From Eubacteriales bacterium (GTDB taxonomy: Bacteria > Bacillota > Clostridia > Lachnospirales > Lachnospiraceae), in NCBI GenBank assembly GCA_030537195.1, contig JAUNOK010000009.1, positions 1 through 64,000 of the forward strand: a DNA stretch of 64,000 nucleotides, given 5' to 3'. The notes under the pieces were generated by a model. The model did no database searches. It saw nothing but the letters and a program-made list of their open reading frames with translations, and had not been told where the DNA came from. The translations under genes were made by a program, and so were the position numbers. Position 1 is the first letter of the stretch. Every line of letters starts with the position of its first letter. This document shows positions 1 to 7,422 of this stretch, piece after piece.

Positions 1-168
1 ATTATGCAATATCAGCGTGTGAATGGTTATGCTCCTACTATCAGGGAGATATGCAAGATGGTAGGGGTGGCATCGACTTCAAGTGTTTATGCACATCTGA
101 AAATATTAGAAGAAAAAGGCTATATAGCAAGGAAGATGGATGCTTCCAGAGCAATAGCAATCTTGTAA
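1..168 (+). CDS. LexA-type winged-helix DNA-binding domain protein (5' end outside window)
   Basis: The reading frame is open at the window edge and ends with TAA at 166-168, leaving 55 visible residues. They match the LexA N-terminal DNA-binding domain: a G-Y-A-P-T-I-R-E-I helix start, then an S-T-S-S-V recognition-helix region followed by H-L-K-I-L-E-E-K-G-Y-I, and R-A-I near the end. There is no catalytic Ser/Lys peptidase domain after it, so this is a stand-alone repressor-like domain, not full SOS LexA. Such short proteins often sit beside Y-family DNA polymerase genes on Firmicutes mobile elements; the upstream neighbour is not visible. It lies 14 bp before the next gene and is probably cotranscribed with it. 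Confidence 0.75.
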   Translation: MMQYQRVNGYAPTIREICKMVGVASTSSVYAHLKILEEKGYIARKMDASRAIAIL

Positions 169-182
169 GGAAGGTGATTACA

Positions 183-428
183 TTGAGCAATAAGGTATAT
201 GTTGATGTACTTGCAGAGTTTTCAAAGGACGGACTGCTCATTCCCAAAGAGATAACATGGGAAGATGGCAGAAAGTATGAGATTACACGAGTAAAAGACA
301 AGCGCAGAGCAGCCAGTACAAGGGCTGGCGGCGTTGGAGAGCGTTATACCTGTGTGGTAGATGGAAAGGAGATATTCCTTTTCTATGAAGATAACAATAT
401 GTGGTTTATGGAAAGAGCTGGAGCCTGA
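183..428 (+). CDS. Small conserved protein of LexA-like/UmuC-type mobile gene sets, 81 aa
   Basis: The start is a TTG at 183 preceded by AGGAAGGTGA; the frame extends upstream only as a shadow of the LexA-like gene. The product is soluble, with no membrane segment. It has a basic centre (R-R-A-A-S, then G-G-V-G-E-R-Y-T-C) and an aromatic end (F-Y-E-D-N-N-M-W-F). From memory, similar small proteins accompany LexA-like and DinB/UmuC-like genes in Lachnospiraceae, but I cannot assign a function. It is probably in one operon with the LexA-like gene before it. Confidence 0.75.
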   Translation: MSNKVYVDVLAEFSKDGLLIPKEITWEDGRKYEITRVKDKRRAASTRAGGVGERYTCVVDGKEIFLFYEDNNMWFMERAGA

Positions 429-604
429 TGTGAATGTGTGCTGACAGCACAATTCATATCAGTTGGCTTTAGATCAGCAAAGCTGGGGAATGTGCAGACA
501 TTCATCGGAACTTCCGGCAAAAGGCTTGCAAAGGTGATTTCCCTTTCCTTTACGAGTACAGAATTGTAGATTGATGATTTTGTATGAATAAGGAGCGAAC
601 TGAA

Positions 605-814
605 TTGAACAAAGAGTTAAAAGTTATAGATTTTTATTGTAAGAAGTGCAAGAAGAGTATGAAAGTTTCATACATGGTTACAGGTAACAGAAATTATCCG
701 GTACTGCCGAGAGTTATGATGAAATGTCACCATTGTGGCAGAGTAATGACCTTGAAGAATTTCAAGGAAGGTGAGCTGTTGGATAGAGTAGAACAGGATA
801 AGTATTATATCTGA
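605..814 (+). CDS. Small zinc-ribbon protein, 69 aa
   Basis: Two CxxC pairs (C-K-K-C near the start and C-H-H-C about 35 residues on) form a likely single zinc ribbon; the rest is basic and soluble. I prefer the TTG at 605 because AGGAG lies at 591-595 with good spacing. An in-frame ATG at 584 would add seven residues but has no ribosome binding site. Such proteins are frequent cargo on Firmicutes integrative elements, perhaps as nucleic-acid-binding accessories. No closer function can be assigned. The 430-604 region before it shows no other gene. Confidence 0.65.
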   Translation: MNKELKVIDFYCKKCKKSMKVSYMVTGNRNYPVLPRVMMKCHHCGRVMTLKNFKEGELLDRVEQDKYYI

Positions 815-904
815 TATATACAGTCAGGCATCAGATGCTGCGGCAGATATTTGGTCGCAACAGGACAAGACAATTAAATTAGTGGTCATCATGATATGGG
901 AGAC

Positions 905-1013
905 ATCTGCAATAAGCGTAAGCTGATGATACGCAAAGGTGCCATCCTAAGGACGCATGAAAAATTAGAAACCAGTTTGAGGACTGGGACTGTTTTTCAT
1001 GTGTCCTTTTTTT
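905..1013 (+). ncRNA. Structured RNA with two hairpins and intrinsic terminator
   Basis: A first hairpin GCGTA(916-920)/TACGC(930-934) is followed by a long stem, 949-964 with 993-1008 (one G-U pair). Inside it is CCAGT/ACTGG, and the stem ends in a run of Ts at 1007-1013. This is a strong intrinsic terminator and probably the 3' end of a small RNA or an attenuator. The inner segment 975-984 is perfectly complementary to 1120-1129 in the leader of the next gene (XRE regulator). Nothing else is recognisable in the 815-1167 gap; a short frame there has no ribosome binding site. The promoter and 5' end are unknown. Confidence 0.5.
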
Positions 1014-1167
1014 ATGCAAATAGCAATATAAATACTATATGCATACAGGTGTTTAAGAAACATTGCAATGGTCTTAATAAGTAGACAGCAGAAAATTACA
1101 TATAAGGGAGTTACTTACTGTCCTCAAACGAGTTAATGGTAACAAATTTGAAAGGACAGATAAAATA

Positions 1168-1503
1168 ATGAATTATAATTTAGAAAAAACAGCCAATGTA
1201 GTAAGAAAACTTAGATGTAATAAGGGGATAACGCAAGAAGTGGCAGCTAAGAATATGGGAATCAATGTAAAGACATATCGCTCTATAGAAAAAGGATATA
1301 GAGGTGCAGGTGTAGACACTTTATGTGATATAGCAACATATTATGCGGTTTCTCTAGATTATTTACTTACTGGTGCAGCTGGCAAGACTGAGCTGGATAA
1401 GCTTACAAATGGATTAACAGAAGAACAGTTAGGTCAGCTAATTGAGATTAATAGTAGCATAATTCAGACACTTGGATGGAAAAAGTGCCACAATGTTGGG
1501 TAG
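1168..1503 (+). CDS. XRE-family transcriptional regulator, 111 aa
   Basis: The N-terminal 65 residues form a Cro/CI-type helix-turn-helix: V-V-R-K-L-R-C-N-K-G-I-T-Q, then A-A-K-N-M-G-I and the S-I-E-K-G turn, ending S-L-D-Y-L-L-T-G. A short acidic tail follows. A GAAAGGA ribosome binding site precedes the ATG. It is likely the regulator of the mobile element. Its C-terminal tail (L-T-x-E-Q) resembles that of the second XRE gene at 2224, suggesting duplication. Its leader contains a 10-nt match to the hairpin RNA just upstream. Confidence 0.85.
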   Translation: MNYNLEKTANVVRKLRCNKGITQEVAAKNMGINVKTYRSIEKGYRGAGVDTLCDIATYYAVSLDYLLTGAAGKTELDKLTNGLTEEQLGQLIEINSSIIQTLGWKKCHNVG

Positions 1504-1647
1504 AGAGTGCCACTACAAGTATCTAAAAATATGAGAATTTGTATTTTATAATAACAATATGGTTAAGGAAACTTAATCGCCGCGGATAAATTAATGATTA
1601 GACAAGCGCTTGATCAAATCAAATATTTTAATAGGAGATTTGTGAAA

Positions 1648-2064
1648 ATGAGCAAAAAAAGAGGACTTATATTTACAGCAGAAAAACCAGATATAGAGCT
1701 TTCGAGAAAAATGTCAGCAATCACTTCTGCATTTGCTAAACAGAATGATTATGAAATAGTTGATATTATTGATGATTATAACGAGTATGGTTGTATATCA
1801 CAGGAATCAAAACAGGAAATTTTTGATGCAATTAATGAAGATGATGTTGATGCAGTATTTATATTGACTGCGGAAATGATATCAAGTCATTATTCTGATA
1901 TTATTCAGTTTATTGCAGAATTAAAGGCATTTGGATGTGATTTATACTCTGTAGCAGATGATATCTATTATAAGGCTATGGGTGAAGGTCCAGAAGTATT
2001 TATAACCGATAAAAAACCACAGTGCATCAGACCATTCTATCTGAGAAGAACGAAGGTTTTGTAA
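1648..2064 (+). CDS. Degenerate serine-recombinase-fold protein, 138 aa
   Basis: The ATG at 1648 follows AGGAG at 1633-1637; an upstream in-frame ATG at 1594 lacks such a site. The order of segments (a first strand with T-A-E-K-P-D, a helix ending in A-F-A-K-Q-N, I-I-D-D-Y-N, then a D-V-D-A-V-F strand) follows the resolvase N-terminal fold. The catalytic Y-x-R-V-S-T segment and the later arginines are absent, and there is no DNA-binding domain. It is therefore probably not an active recombinase. It follows an XRE gene, and the same pairing recurs downstream. Confidence 0.6.
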   Translation: MSKKRGLIFTAEKPDIELSRKMSAITSAFAKQNDYEIVDIIDDYNEYGCISQESKQEIFDAINEDDVDAVFILTAEMISSHYSDIIQFIAELKAFGCDLYSVADDIYYKAMGEGPEVFITDKKPQCIRPFYLRRTKVL

Positions 2065-2072
2065 GAGAAAAT

Positions 2073-2234
2073 ATGTATAAAGTAATATTTGGTTCTGAAA
2101 CAGTGATATTTGATAACTGTGGGAAAAGAATAATGTCTTTTCCTACAGAAGATGAGGCTGATGAAAGCATGGATGAAATGCTTTTTGGTTGTCCAATAGA
2201 ACTAGACTGTGGGAGTGAAGGCTATGGAATATAA
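2073..2234 (+). CDS. Small hypothetical protein, 53 aa
   Basis: A short acidic protein beginning M-Y-K-V-I-F-G, with an F-P-T-E-D-E-A-D segment and C-P-I-E-L-D-C near the end. The ATG at 2073 is preceded by a weak AAGAGAAA. The gene starts 8 bp after the preceding stop and overlaps the next start at 2224, typical of a compact operon. I do not recognise the family. It may be a connector or a small regulator within the XRE/resolvase-fold module. Confidence 0.5.
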   Translation: MYKVIFGSETVIFDNCGKRIMSFPTEDEADESMDEMLFGCPIELDCGSEGYGI

Positions 2235-2553
2235 CAGTTTTGAAGTAGGGCAGGCTATTCGGGAACAGAGAATTAAATGTCATAAGACAATAGAAGAGCT
2301 TGCATTTGAAGTAAATAGGTCTAAGTACCATATGAATTTAATAGAACTCGGAACAAGAAAAATGGGTATGGAGCTGCTTTTTGAGTTGATTACAGTTTTA
2401 CATACTGATGCAAACAGCGTGCTGGGAATTCCTGTGATAAATGGGAATGCGTTGGAAACATCAATAGATGAAAGATTAAAGAAATTGACACCAGAGCAGC
2501 AGGAGTATTATACAAAAATGTTTATGTATATGTTGGATAATAAACCAGCATAA
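2224..2553 (+). CDS. XRE-family transcriptional regulator, second copy, 109 aa
   Basis: The helix-turn-helix spans about residues 8-62 (I-R-E-Q-R-I, T-I-E-E-L-A-F-E-V, N-L-I-E-L-G-T-R). A C-terminal tail with K-L-T-P-E-Q follows, similar to the XRE at 1168. The ATG at 2224 follows GTGAAGG; a GTG at 2209 is possible but less likely. It overlaps the end of the 53-aa gene and precedes another resolvase-fold gene by 15 bp. This makes a second [XRE + resolvase-fold] unit. Confidence 0.8.
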   Translation: MEYNSFEVGQAIREQRIKCHKTIEELAFEVNRSKYHMNLIELGTRKMGMELLFELITVLHTDANSVLGIPVINGNALETSIDERLKKLTPEQQEYYTKMFMYMLDNKPA

Positions 2554-2568
2554 GAGGAGAAATATATT

Positions 2569-2955
2569 ATGAAGAAGAAAAAGGAAAAGCCAATAAATTG
2601 TTTTGTTTATCTGTCTACCAAAGGTGATATAGATGGTGCTGAAATAAGAGAAATGAAACAGTTAAGGTATATAAGAGAATATGCTAAGGCACACAATATT
2701 ATTATTAAGAAAGTTTATCACAGGGATATACTGGGACAATATGATGTGAATATGCATTTTATGAAAATAACAAGGCATATTAAGAATAAAGAAGCGGATG
2801 GCTTATTGCTTGCTAATATTGGAGCAATCAGTACATCAATTAGGGATGCTTATGATAAAGTAGGAATTATCAATTCCGTTGGTGGAGAGATTATAACAGT
2901 TGATGAAGGAAGACTTAGACTTCCTATTAAAATGATAGGAGGATTGAGTGAATGA
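2569..2955 (+). CDS. Resolvase-N-terminal-like protein, degenerate, 128 aa
   Basis: The N-terminus F-V-Y-L-S-T-K-G aligns with the catalytic Y-x-R-V-S-T of serine recombinases and keeps the serine but not the arginine. It is followed by a helix (Y-I-R-E-Y-A-K-A-H-N-I) and a D-G-L-L-L-A-N-I-G strand where active enzymes have D-x-L-S-R-x-x-R. The later arginines and the helix-turn-helix domain are missing. The stop overlaps the start of the MazF-like gene by 4 bp (ATGA), so the two are translationally coupled. It could be a DNA-binding partner of that toxin; this is inference from position only. Confidence 0.6.
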   Translation: MKKKKEKPINCFVYLSTKGDIDGAEIREMKQLRYIREYAKAHNIIIKKVYHRDILGQYDVNMHFMKITRHIKNKEADGLLLANIGAISTSIRDAYDKVGIINSVGGEIITVDEGRLRLPIKMIGGLSE

Positions 2956-3329
2956 GAGAATTGAACAGAGGCGATATCATATATGTAGATTTGGGACAGC
3001 ATATACACAGTTGTGTACAATCAGGAGTTCGTCCGTGTGTTGTTTTGGGAACATATCCCAGTTCTCCAGTGGCTAATGTATGTCCGATGACTTCAAAGCT
3101 GGATAAAAAAGGACAACCTGTACATGTAAGAGTCAACAGAGAAGATGTGAGAGGATATATAAAAAAGTCTTCATTGATTCTCATAGAACAAATCGTATCA
3201 GTAGATAGAAGAAAGATTATAAGCAAGATAGGACATATTTCAGAAGAATCAGAAGTTATGTCTTTAGTTGATAAAGCAATTATCAGACAGTTGCTTAGCA
3301 AGAGGTATAAGGATAATGCAGGAAATTGA
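2952..3329 (+). CDS. MazF/PemK-family toxin-like mRNA interferase, 125 aa
   Basis: The pattern is typical of PemK/MazF: an R-G-D-I-I-Y-V-D-L-G start, G-V-R-P-C-V-V-L, then P-M-T-S-K-L and the S-S-L-I-L-I-E-Q-I core, and K-I-G-H-I-S near the end. The family cleaves single-stranded RNA at short motifs. Length is normal. It is coupled by ATGA to the preceding degenerate resolvase gene, and AGGAGG sits just before the ATG. No MazE-type antitoxin is found beside it, which is unusual. It may be an element-maintenance toxin with an unconventional partner. Confidence 0.85.
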   Translation: MRELNRGDIIYVDLGQHIHSCVQSGVRPCVVLGTYPSSPVANVCPMTSKLDKKGQPVHVRVNREDVRGYIKKSSLILIEQIVSVDRRKIISKIGHISEESEVMSLVDKAIIRQLLSKRYKDNAGN

Positions 3330-3498
3330 AGGGAAAAAACTGCTTAATATTAAAGAAGTGTGTGAATATCTAGGTATTGGAGATACAAAATGCAGAGAAA
3401 TATTAAGAGGAAGAAACGGAATAGGTATACAGATTGGAAATAGATGGTATGCCAATAAAGAAAAATTAGATAAATGGATTGATAATCAGACAAAATAA
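3316..3498 (+). CDS. Excisionase-like helix-turn-helix protein, 60 aa
   Basis: A MerR/Xis-type winged helix: L-L-N-I-K-E-V-C-E-Y-L-G-I-G, then R-E-I-L-R, then I-G-N-R-W-Y-A and a closing L-D-K-W-I helix. This is the usual form of DNA-binding excisionases found beside integrases. The ATG at 3316 has AGAGG at 3301-3305; the gene overlaps the toxin gene by 14 bp. Placement directly before the integrase supports a role in directing excision of the element. Confidence 0.8.
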   Translation: MQEIEGKKLLNIKEVCEYLGIGDTKCREILRGRNGIGIQIGNRWYANKEKLDKWIDNQTK

Positions 3499-3507
3499 AA
3501 AGTTCAC

Positions 3508-3567
3508 AAAAAGCTACCTATTTTTCATAATATATGTTATTATTTATATGAAAACAGGTAGCTTTTT
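3508..3567 (+). terminator. Intrinsic terminator between xis-like and integrase genes
   Basis: A long inverted repeat (arms 3508-3529 and 3547-3567, core AAAAGCTACCT / AGGTAGCTTTT) ends in a T-run. It should end the xis-like transcript. The arms are A/T-flanked on both sides, so it could work in both directions. Confidence 0.75.
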
Positions 3568-3588
3568 CTATTGTATAGGAGGAGCAAC

Positions 3589-4788
3589 ATGGGAAAATCA
3601 TTAAACGGAAAGGAATTAGGTAAAGGAATTACTCAAAGTAAGGATGGTAGATTTCTAGGCAGATTTGTTAATAGATTTGGCAAAACAGAATGTATAAGGT
3701 GCAGGAATCTTGCAGAATTAAGAAGAAGGATGGATGAAGCTAAATATAAAGATTATAGTAAGAAAAATTTGGCGAATCCTGAATTATCTGTTGATGAGTG
3801 GTATAAGATATGGATGGAAATTTATGAGATTTCAATAAGAGATTCAACCAGACATCAGTATGACAAGATGTATAATAAAGTCAAAGAGGATATAGGCTTT
3901 ATTAAAATGAAAGACTTGAATACAACTACTATTCAAAAGGCACTTAATAATTTGCCGTCTGATGCATATAGAAAGAGAGTAAGATCTATATTACATTCAA
4001 TGTTTCAGAAGGCTGTTGACGATAATATTATAGATAGAAATCCGGCAAGAAAAGCAGTATGGAATGTACAACATGATGCTAAAAGGATAAAGCAGCCTAT
4101 GACATTAGAACAGGAAAAGTTGTTTGTGGATTATATTTATAGACCAAGAGTGAAACAGTCACAGCTTGAACATGCTGAACTGATGGAATTTATGCTGGAA
4201 ACAGGTATGAGACTTGGAGAAGCCACAGGACTTGAATGGAAAAGTGTAGATTTTGATAATAGTATGATATATGTAAATACTAATCTGGTAACAACAATGG
4301 CTATAGAGGAAGATGGAACAGTTAAAGGTAGATATCCTAGATTTCATTATCCTAAAACTGAAATGGGTAAAAGAAAAATACCGATGACACAGAGGGCAAG
4401 AGAATTGCTTTTGATTGAAAAAGAAAGGGATAATGCTATAAAAGCATTATATGAACCAAAAGAGGGATTTGAGGATTTAGTATTTGTATCTTGGTTGAAC
4501 ACACCTATATATGACGATACAATAAGAAGGTCATTATCAAAGTTGACTCAAGAATTAAGAAAAATAGATCCGAACTTTCCAAATGTGTCACCACATATTT
4601 TAAGACACACATTTGCTACACGCTGTGTAGAGAATGGAATGAATATTAAAACATTACAAAAATTATTAGGGCATACTAATTTTAAGACTACTATGGATAT
4701 TTATTCTCATACAACAGATGATGTTCTTTATGAAGAAATGAAGAAGTTTGAACATAGAAATGAGAAAAAAGCTATTTCAGAAAACTGA
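3589..4788 (+). CDS. Tyrosine-type site-specific integrase, 399 aa
   Basis: An N-terminal AP2-like arm-binding region (about 8-55) is followed by a SAM-like core-binding domain (about 65-155) and the catalytic domain. Visible catalytic residues are R208 (T-G-M-R-L-G-E), K256, H336 and R339 (H-I-L-R-H), H362 (L-G-H) and nucleophile Y372. All are intact, so it is likely active. It resembles Tn916/phage-type integrases of Firmicutes. The ATG at 3589 follows AGGAGG; a TTG at 3571 is an overextension. Being the outermost gene, it marks the element end, with the attachment site expected between 4789 and 4980. Confidence 0.93.
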   Translation: MGKSLNGKELGKGITQSKDGRFLGRFVNRFGKTECIRCRNLAELRRRMDEAKYKDYSKKNLANPELSVDEWYKIWMEIYEISIRDSTRHQYDKMYNKVKEDIGFIKMKDLNTTTIQKALNNLPSDAYRKRVRSILHSMFQKAVDDNIIDRNPARKAVWNVQHDAKRIKQPMTLEQEKLFVDYIYRPRVKQSQLEHAELMEFMLETGMRLGEATGLEWKSVDFDNSMIYVNTNLVTTMAIEEDGTVKGRYPRFHYPKTEMGKRKIPMTQRARELLLIEKERDNAIKALYEPKEGFEDLVFVSWLNTPIYDDTIRRSLSKLTQELRKIDPNFPNVSPHILRHTFATRCVENGMNIKTLQKLLGHTNFKTTMDIYSHTTDDVLYEEMKKFEHRNEKKAISEN

Positions 4789-4927
4789 GCCAAAACTGAA
4801 CCAGCGAATGTTTTGGAAGCTAGGAAGTGCTTAAAATGGATATTATTTTGAGGTTGCCGTTGAAAGCAGAACATTCCACGACAGAATGTAATCACAGACT
4901 TAGATAGTCAGTAATATAGTATTTAAG

Positions 4928-4964
4928 CGGCATCGCAAGCTAATTGGCTTGCGGTGCCGTTTTT
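4928..4964 (+). terminator. Strong intrinsic terminator near the element end
   Basis: A 13-bp stem (4928-4940 with 4947-4959, core GGCATCGCAAGC / GCTTGCGGTGCC) has a 6-nt loop and is followed by TTTTT. It ends the integrase-side transcription, and ttcA starts 18 bp later. In the 4789-4927 stretch before it I see no gene; this is where an attachment site would lie, but the other element end is outside the window, so no direct repeat can be shown. Confidence 0.85.
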
Positions 4965-4981
4965 ACAACAGAGGATATTAT

Positions 4982-5710
4982 ATGCAGCAACAGAAATTAT
5001 TAAGCCTGATAAGACAGGCAATAGAAGATTACAACATGATACAGGAGGAGGATAAGATTGCCGTAGGAGTGTCAGGAGGCAAGGATTCGCTTACATTGCT
5101 GCATGCAATGAAGATACTTAACAGGTTTTATCCGAAGAAGTTTGAACTGTATGCAATAACCTGTAATGTTGGATTTGAGGGAATGGATTTTACAGGAGTA
5201 AAGCAGTACTGTGAGAGTTTAAATGTTCCATATGAACAGGTGGATACAGAGATTGCTAAGATTGTATTTGAGGATAATAAGGATGAAAGACCATGTTCAC
5301 TGTGTGCAAAGCTTAGAAAAGGCGCAATGTATAAGAGACTTGGAGAGCTTGGAATCAATAAAATTGCATATGCACACAATAAGGACGATTTTATAGAGAC
5401 AGCGTTAATGTCTCTTATATATGAAGGAAGGTTTTATGCATTTCCACCTGTGACATATCTGCCGGAGGCAGGGGTTACTGTTATACGGCCAATGATGTAT
5501 GTACCGGAGAAGGGTGTTGCTAATTTTGTGGTTAATCAGGGAATCAAGGTTGTTAAGAATACATGTCCAGTTGATGGCTCGACTAAGAGGGAATATGCCA
5601 AGCAGCTAATGGAACAGATTAATAGAGACAATCCGGGAGCAAAGGACAGGATTATGCATGCAATTGTGAACGGACGGTTTGAGGACTGGCCGAAAGTTCA
5701 GAAAAGTTAA
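4982..5710 (+). CDS. ttcA: TtcA-family tRNA 2-thiocytidine biosynthesis protein, 242 aa
   Basis: A PP-loop ATPase of the TtcA/TilS superfamily: S-G-G-K-D-S at 31-36 binds ATP. The Cys set C105, C108 (C-S-L-C) and C195 (N-T-C-P) matches the three ligands of the TtcA [4Fe-4S] cluster. The family adenylates and thiolates cytidine 32 in tRNA. The ATG at 4982 follows AGAGGA. A TTG at 4949 would lie inside the upstream terminator stem and is rejected. It is monocistronic in appearance. It could instead be another member of the TtcA group, as substrate tRNA cannot be read from sequence. Confidence 0.85.
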   Translation: MQQQKLLSLIRQAIEDYNMIQEEDKIAVGVSGGKDSLTLLHAMKILNRFYPKKFELYAITCNVGFEGMDFTGVKQYCESLNVPYEQVDTEIAKIVFEDNKDERPCSLCAKLRKGAMYKRLGELGINKIAYAHNKDDFIETALMSLIYEGRFYAFPPVTYLPEAGVTVIRPMMYVPEKGVANFVVNQGIKVVKNTCPVDGSTKREYAKQLMEQINRDNPGAKDRIMHAIVNGRFEDWPKVQKS

Positions 5711-5719
5711 AAATAACTG

Positions 5720-5748
5720 TTGATACAACACCAATGAGATAATAGAAT
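5720..5748 (+). promoter_or_regulatory. Sigma-A-type promoter for the IolB-like gene
   Basis: TTGATA (5720-5725), 17-bp spacer, TAGAAT (5743-5748), 32 bp before the next start codon. Spacing is ideal and both boxes are close to consensus. Confidence 0.6.
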
Positions 5749-5780
5749 AATATTAAATCTATTTATAAGGAGACACGAAT

Positions 5781-6596
5781 ATGAGAAGATTTTATGAAGG
5801 CAATGATAACAAAGGTTATCAGGAAGTTGTAGATAAAGAAGCTGGATTGGAGTTAATAGGCTTTGATTTGATAAGACTTGAGCCGGGTGAAAATGCAGCT
5901 TATGAATCAGGCGAATATGAAATCGGTCTGGTTATTTTACAGGGAACATGCAGTGTTAAGGTTGATGATGTAACATTTGACAAGCTTGGCTCTAGAAGAA
6001 GCGTGTTTGACGGCAAGCCAACAACTGTTTATGTTCCAAGAGATTCTAAGTATGAAGTTACAGCAACTGGCAGCATGATGCTTGAAATCGGTGTGTGCAA
6101 AGTTAAAGCAAGAAAGAAGTATGAAGCATTTGTAATAGATGCAAATGATGTTACAACAGAACACAGAGGCAAGCTTAACTGGCAGAGAGATGTTAATGAC
6201 ATTATTACTTCAAAATATGAGGGAAAGGTTGACAGAATCGTGCTTGGCGAGACTTACAGCATGCCGGGACAGTGGTCAAGCTACCCATCACATAAGCATG
6301 ACACAGATAATCTTCCATTTGAAGTAAATATGGAGGAAATCTATCACTTTAAGGTAAATCCGGGTCAGGGATTTGGTATTCAGGTAATGTATAGTGATGA
6401 TATGTCATTAAGAGAGAGTTACATAATAAAAAATGGTGACAGTGTAGCAATTAAGAATGGTTATCACCCAGTAGCTGCAGCACCAGGATATCAGGTATAT
6501 TACCTCTGGGTAATGGCAGGCGCTGATACAAGACAGCTTACACCTTGTGATGACCCTAACCATGCATGGGTTAAGGCTGTAGAGAAGATGGTGTAA
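5781..6596 (+). CDS. iolB: 5-deoxy-glucuronate isomerase (IolB family), 271 aa
   Basis: The protein is a bicupin of the KduI/IolB family at the usual length (about 270). The second cupin carries the metal-binding signature Y-P-S-H-K-H-D, preceded by M-P-G-Q-W-S-S, a further E-E-I-Y-H-F and H-P-V-A-A-A-P-G-Y. IolB converts 5-deoxy-glucuronate to 2-deoxy-5-keto-gluconate in myo-inositol breakdown. No other iol gene is adjacent, so the substrate here may differ. AAGGAGA precedes the ATG and the gene has its own promoter. The next gene, YhcH-like, also belongs to a cupin-like sugar family. Confidence 0.8.
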   Translation: MRRFYEGNDNKGYQEVVDKEAGLELIGFDLIRLEPGENAAYESGEYEIGLVILQGTCSVKVDDVTFDKLGSRRSVFDGKPTTVYVPRDSKYEVTATGSMMLEIGVCKVKARKKYEAFVIDANDVTTEHRGKLNWQRDVNDIITSKYEGKVDRIVLGETYSMPGQWSSYPSHKHDTDNLPFEVNMEEIYHFKVNPGQGFGIQVMYSDDMSLRESYIIKNGDSVAIKNGYHPVAAAPGYQVYYLWVMAGADTRQLTPCDDPNHAWVKAVEKMV

Positions 6597-6661
6597 TGTA
6601 TTTGGTATGAAATATATGCCACATTATATGTGGATTTAAGTATTAAATATTAAGAAAGCTA

Positions 6662-6689
6662 TTGAAACTTTTTTAGATAATGATATATT
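6662..6689 (+). promoter_or_regulatory. Putative promoter for the YhcH-like gene
   Basis: TTGAAA (6662-6667), 16-bp spacer, TATATT (6684-6689), 38 bp before the start codon in an AT-rich region. The AT-richness makes chance matches likely. Confidence 0.4.
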
Positions 6690-6727
6690 TAATATATAAA
6701 ATTTTAAAAGATTCGAGGTAGATAATA

Positions 6728-7192
6728 ATGATTTACGCATCACTTAATGCAAAAAAAGGTAATTACCAGTATCCAGCAGCTATTAATACTGCACTTGAAT
6801 TTCTTGCAAAGCCAGAGACAGCTGAACTTCCAGTTGGAAGATATGAACTTGATGGAGATAACATCTATGTTCTTATTCAGGATCAGACAACAGCTCCAGT
6901 TGAGAATAAGCGTGCAGAAAGTCACAGAAATTATATTGATATCCAGTATCTTTTCACAGGAAAGGAAGTTCAGGGATATGCACCACTTCTTCCAGGAGTT
7001 ACAGGTGAGGAGCCAGCTGGTAAAGACAATATTTTTTATGAGACAGTAGAGAATGAACAGTTTGTTACATTACATCCTGGTGAATTTACAGTATATTTTA
7101 CTAATGATATTCACCGTCCTAATTGTACTATGGATGAACCAGTTAACATTCATAAGGCAGTTGTTAAGATTAAGGAAAGTCTCATCAAATAA
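6728..7192 (+). CDS. YhcH/YjgK/YiaL family protein (EbgC-like), 154 aa
   Basis: The protein matches the DUF386 family: E-S-H-R-N-Y-I-D-I-Q-Y, G-K-E-V-Q-G-Y-A, then F-T-V-Y-F-T-N-D-I-H-R-P and K-A-V-V-K-I at the C-terminus. His and Glu residues in these segments form the metal site of the fold. Members act in sugar or sialic-acid handling (NanQ anomerase, EbgC). The substrate here is unknown. The whole family length is present. GAGGTAGATAATA precedes the ATG. A terminator follows at 7234. Confidence 0.85.
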   Translation: MIYASLNAKKGNYQYPAAINTALEFLAKPETAELPVGRYELDGDNIYVLIQDQTTAPVENKRAESHRNYIDIQYLFTGKEVQGYAPLLPGVTGEEPAGKDNIFYETVENEQFVTLHPGEFTVYFTNDIHRPNCTMDEPVNIHKAVVKIKESLIK

Positions 7193-7233
7193 TGAGAACA
7201 GTATATTTATTGCTTCAATATAATATTTAGACG

Positions 7234-7284
7234 AACAGCACCAGAAGAAACGAAATGTATCGTATTCTTTCGGTGCTGTTTTTG
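7234..7284 (+). terminator. Intrinsic terminator after the YhcH-like gene
   Basis: AACAGCACC at 7234-7242 pairs with GGTGCTGTT at 7272-7280, the stem extends through AGAAGAA/TTCTTTC, and a T-run follows at 7279-7283. Confidence 0.75.
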
Positions 7285-7381
7285 TATATAAAAACAGAAT
7301 AAACGGATAAAAAGAAAATGTAAATTTTACCCACACTTCTCTTTAACATAAACTTAGATTTTACATAGCCTTTTTATAATA

Positions 7382-7422
7382 ATGACGTTTTTTAAAAGTC
7401 AAACTAATAAGGAGAACGTCAT
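7382..7422 (+). promoter_or_regulatory. Inverted repeat that can sequester the SD and start codon of the next gene
   Basis: ATGACGTT (7382-7389) is perfectly repeated in reverse as AACGTCAT (7415-7422). Pairing extends through TTTT (7390-7393) to the Shine-Dalgarno GGAG (7411-7414) with T-A and G-U pairs, giving about 12 bp. An RNA starting upstream would hide both SD and AUG. However, a TATAAT lies at 7375-7380; if that is the -10 box, transcription would begin inside the arm and the hairpin would not form. Confidence 0.4.

Noticed and set aside
896-1084. 62-residue open frame
   Set aside because: It covers a structured RNA with a terminator, has no ribosome binding site and no protein-like composition.
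1648-2955. Two active serine recombinases
   Set aside because: Both are too short, lack the catalytic arginines and have no DNA-binding C-terminus.
4789-4927. tRNA gene as integration target at the element end
   Set aside because: No cloverleaf or T-loop sequence could be recognised.
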